Origin: Chloroflexota bacterium
GTDB taxonomy: Bacteria; Chloroflexota; Limnocylindria; Limnocylindrales; CSP1-4
Direction of reading: 5' to 3'
DNA: 7,083 nt
Assembly (NCBI GenBank): GCA_013696275.1
Contig: JACCYW010000236.1
Span: 1-7,083, forward strand
The notes under the pieces: model-generated
The model's input: the letters and a program-made list of their open reading frames with translations, nothing else
The model's database searches: none
What the model was told of the DNA's origin: nothing
Translations under genes and position numbers: made by a program
In this document: piece by piece, positions 4,658 through 7,083 of the stretch
Numbering within the stretch: position 1 is the stretch's first letter
Layout: the number at the start of each line of letters is the position of its first letter

Positions 4658-7083
4658 TCAGACGGCAGAGCCGTCGCTGGGTCCGGGCGCGCCATTGTCG
4701 TCCATCGAGCGCTGCTCTGCCAGGCCCATCCGGAAGACGGCGATGCCGGCCACATCATCACCCTCGTTGAGGCGCATCACGATGATGCCGCGGGCGGCGC
4801 TACTCTGGCGGCTCACACTCTTGACGTCAGTGCGCACCACCTGACCGGCCGAACTGATCAGCAGCAGCTCATCATCCTGTTCCGAGACCAGTTCGACCGC
4901 CGCCACCGGGCCGGTCTTGGCACCTTCCAGCGGGATGAGCCGGACGCCCTGGCTGCCGCGGTGCTTGCGCCGGAACTCCGAGAGCTTGACGCGCTTGCCC
5001 CGGCCGGTCTCGGTCAGTACCAGGATGTCGTCGTTGACGCCCACGATACCCATGCCCACCACGCGATCGCCCTGGCGCGCCAAGCGGATGCCGATGACGC
5101 CCGCCGCATCCCGGCCCATCGCCCGCACCTCCGACTCGGCGAAGCGCCCGATACGCCCGAGCGCCGTGGCCAGCACCAGGTCGTCATCACCGGACGAGAC
5201 GCCGACCCACGCCAGCGCGTCCTCGGGGGCCACCGTGATGGCCCGGATGCCGGTGCTTCGCACCCGCTCGAACTGCTCGATGGGCGTCTTCTTGACGATG
5301 CCCCGGACGGTCGCCATGACCAGGTTGTGGCCCTTCTCGAAGTCGGGCGTGGTGATCACGGCGAGGACCCGCTCGCCCGATTCGACCTGGACGCCTTCGA
5401 GGTTGATGATGGGGATGCCCTTGGCCTGGCGGCTGGCATCCGGGACGGCGTGGACCTTGGCCGAGAAGACGCGCCCGCGATCGGTGAAGAAGAGCGCCCA
5501 ATCGTGCGTGTTGGCGACCAGCAGGTGAGCGAGGGCGTCCTCCTCCACGGTCCGTGCGCCGATGATGCCCTTGCCGCCGCGGCCCTGCCGGCGGTACGTG
5601 GCAAGGGGCTGGCGCTTGATGTAGCCGCGCCCCGAAACGGTGACCACGACATCCTCATCCGCGATGAGGTCCTCGTCCGACAACTCGCGGTCGGCGCTGT
5701 GCTGGATGCGCGTACGGCGCGCGCCGGCGTAACGCCGCTCCAGGTCACCCAGCTCGTCGCGGATGATGGTCAGCACGCGCGCCGGGTTGGCCAGGATGTC
5801 CTCCAGCTCGGCGATGAGCTTGATGACGGCCAGATATTCGTCCTCTATCCGTTTCCGTTCCAGGGCCGCCAATCGCCGCAGCTGCATCTCCAGGATGGCG
5901 TTGGCCTGGATCTCCGATAGGTCGAAACGCGCGATGAGGGCCGATCGCGCCGCTTCGACATCGGCTGACTCGCGGATGGTCCGGATGACCGCATCCAGGT
6001 TGTCGAGGGCGACCTTGAGGCCCTCCAGGATGTGCGCCCGATCGCGCGCCCTGGCCAGATCGAACTCGGTGCGGCGCCGGACGATCTCGCGCCGCCAGTC
6101 GATGTGGTGCTGGAGGATGGCCTTGAGTGGCAGTGTCTGGGGCTGTCCATCGACCAGCGCGACCACGTTGGCATTGAAGGCAAGCTTCAGAGCCGTGTGC
6201 TTGAAGAGGTTGTTGAGAACCTTGTGCGGGCTCGCATCACGCTTGCACTCGATGACGATGCGCATGCCATCTCGGTCGGACTCGTCGCGCAGATCAGCGA
6301 TGCCGTCGATGCGGCTACCACGCACCAGATCGGCGATCTTCTCCAGCAGAGTGGCCTTGTTGACCTGGTAGGGCAGTTGCGTGACGATGATGGCCGTGCG
6401 CCCGTTGCGGGTCTCCTCGAAGGCTGCCTGGGCCTGCATGATGACCCGGCCGCGGCCATGCGCGTACATGTCGCGGATGGCATCGATCTCTTCCCACTGC
6501 CCGGTGAAGGGGTTGCGCCGGCGGTCGTAACGGAAGATGGTCGCACCGGTCGGGAAGTCCGGTCCGAGCACGTGTTCGCAGAGCTGATCGTTGGTCAACT
6601 CGGGATCTTCGATGAGCGCCTGGGTGGCCCGCACGATCTCGCCCAGGTGGTGGGGCGGGATGTTGGTGGCCATCCCGACGGCGATGCCGGACGAACCGTT
6701 GACGAGCAGCTCGGGCAGCTTGGCCGGCAGCACCGATGGCTGCATCCGGGTGCCGTCGTAGTTCTCGACGAAGTCGACCGTCTCCTTCTCGATGTCGGCA
6801 AGCAGCTCGGCCGCGATGGCCGTCATGCGCGCTTCCGTATAGCGCATCGCAGCGGGCGGGTCACCATCGACCGAACCGAAGTTGCCCTGACCATCCACGA
6901 GCGGGTAACGCATCGAGAAGTCCTGGGCCAGCCTGACAAGGGCGTCGTATAGGGCCACGTCGCCATGGGGGTGGTACTTACCCATCACCTCGCCGACGAT
7001 GGCGGCGCACTTGCGATAGGAAGCGTTCGCGCTGAGGCTCATCTCGTTCATCGTGTAGAGGATCCGTCGGTGCACCGGCTTCA
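4658..7083 (-). CDS. gyrA: DNA gyrase subunit A, partial (N-terminus beyond the window edge)
   Basis: GyrA is the DNA-cutting and rejoining subunit of the A2B2 type II topoisomerase that adds negative supercoils using ATP hydrolysed by GyrB. The frame runs off the right edge in '..KPVHRRILYTMNEM', equivalent to about E. coli residue 42, so some 40 N-terminal residues and the start are missing; the GTG at 7075 is an internal valine. Counting it as residue 1, the winged-helix region carries 'KYHPHGD' and the catalytic Tyr79 in 'AMRYTEAR' (E. coli Tyr122). The tower and coiled coil span roughly 140-460. Six beta-pinwheel blades fill about 470-785, with the GyrA box QGRGGKG at 497-503, which favours gyrase over ParC. 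Oddities are Val40 where E. coli has Ser83, an extra segment near residues 182-197, and no strongly acidic C-terminal tail. The stop lies 38 bases before the preferred prs start. Identity is certain; only the 5' end is unknown. Confidence 0.97.
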   Translation of the reverse strand, partial: KPVHRRILYTMNEMSLSANASYRKCAAIVGEVMGKYHPHGDVALYDALVRLAQDFSMRYPLVDGQGNFGSVDGDPPAAMRYTEARMTAIAAELLADIEKETVDFVENYDGTRMQPSVLPAKLPELLVNGSSGIAVGMATNIPPHHLGEIVRATQALIEDPELTNDQLCEHVLGPDFPTGATIFRYDRRRNPFTGQWEEIDAIRDMYAHGRGRVIMQAQAAFEETRNGRTAIIVTQLPYQVNKATLLEKIADLVRGSRIDGIADLRDESDRDGMRIVIECKRDASPHKVLNNLFKHTALKLAFNANVVALVDGQPQTLPLKAILQHHIDWRREIVRRRTEFDLARARDRAHILEGLKVALDNLDAVIRTIRESADVEAARSALIARFDLSEIQANAILEMQLRRLAALERKRIEDEYLAVIKLIAELEDILANPARVLTIIRDELGDLERRYAGARRTRIQHSADRELSDEDLIADEDVVVTVSGRGYIKRQPLATYRRQGRGGKGIIGARTVEEDALAHLLVANTHDWALFFTDRGRVFSAKVHAVPDASRQAKGIPIINLEGVQVESGERVLAVITTPDFEKGHNLVMATVRGIVKKTPIEQFERVRSTGIRAITVAPEDALAWVGVSSGDDDLVLATALGRIGRFAESEVRAMGRDAAGVIGIRLARQGDRVVGMGIVGVNDDILVLTETGRGKRVKLSEFRRKHRGSQGVRLIPLEGAKTGPVAAVELVSEQDDELLLISSAGQVVRTDVKSVSRQSSAARGIIVMRLNEGDDVAGIAVFRMGLAEQRSMDDNGAPGPSDGSAV

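Noticed and set aside
4961..5920. 319-codon plus-strand frame opposite gyrA, with similar ones at 6032-6952 and 4143-4844
   Set aside because: All lie opposite conserved gyrA or prs coding sequence, and their products show no domain and the composition of reverse-frame shadows.
6835..6850. An intein at the GyrA catalytic tyrosine region, a known intein site in mycobacteria
   Set aside because: The sequence runs uninterrupted through 'AMRYTEARMT' with no insertion.
7073..7075. GTG at 7075 as a gyrA start
   Set aside because: It is the conserved Val of the internal KPVHRR motif; the frame continues upstream through Lys and Pro codons out of the window.

Overview
The window is a compact, one-directional block of housekeeping genes, all read on the minus strand. 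In transcription order (right to left) they are gyrA (5' end cut off by the window edge), prs, a 75-codon gene for a small single-span membrane protein, and secA. A roughly 290-base tail without a convincing gene follows. The DNA is GC-rich, so long open frames on the opposite strand are common and are shadows of the real genes. No mobile element, CRISPR array, tRNA or rRNA was recognised.

The organism is a bacterium with a high-GC genome. The gene order, an NBD1 insertion in SecA, a long Ala/Gly/Pro linker before the SecA zinc motif, and a Prs of the 'FANENIFVKI... SDKKDQPR... DDEIVTAGT' type rather than the classic one suggest Chloroflexota or a relative. That is my recollection of family patterns, not a search result. 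It could also be another deep-branching high-GC lineage.

Region by region: 7083-4658 is gyrase subunit A from about E. coli residue 42 to its end, with the catalytic tyrosine and all six C-terminal blades. 4619-3555 is ribose-phosphate pyrophosphokinase; a GTG start 38 bases after the gyrA stop has better ribosome-binding support than an ATG 2 bases after it. 3544-3317 is the small membrane protein, 10 bases after prs. 3271-293 is full-length SecA with its SEC-C zinc motif, 45 bases further on. 292-1 holds several inverted repeats and one open but weakly supported reading frame.

The tight spacing suggests one transcript linking DNA supercoiling (GyrA), supply of PRPP for nucleotide, histidine and tryptophan synthesis (Prs) and protein export (SecA). 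A TATACT box just ahead of secA may add a local promoter giving an almost leaderless secA message. I found no evidence for a new multi-gene system. The points most worth a second look are Val at the GyrA Ser83 position, Val at the third acidic position of the Prs PRPP loop, the unnamed small membrane protein next to secA, and the inverted repeats beyond secA.
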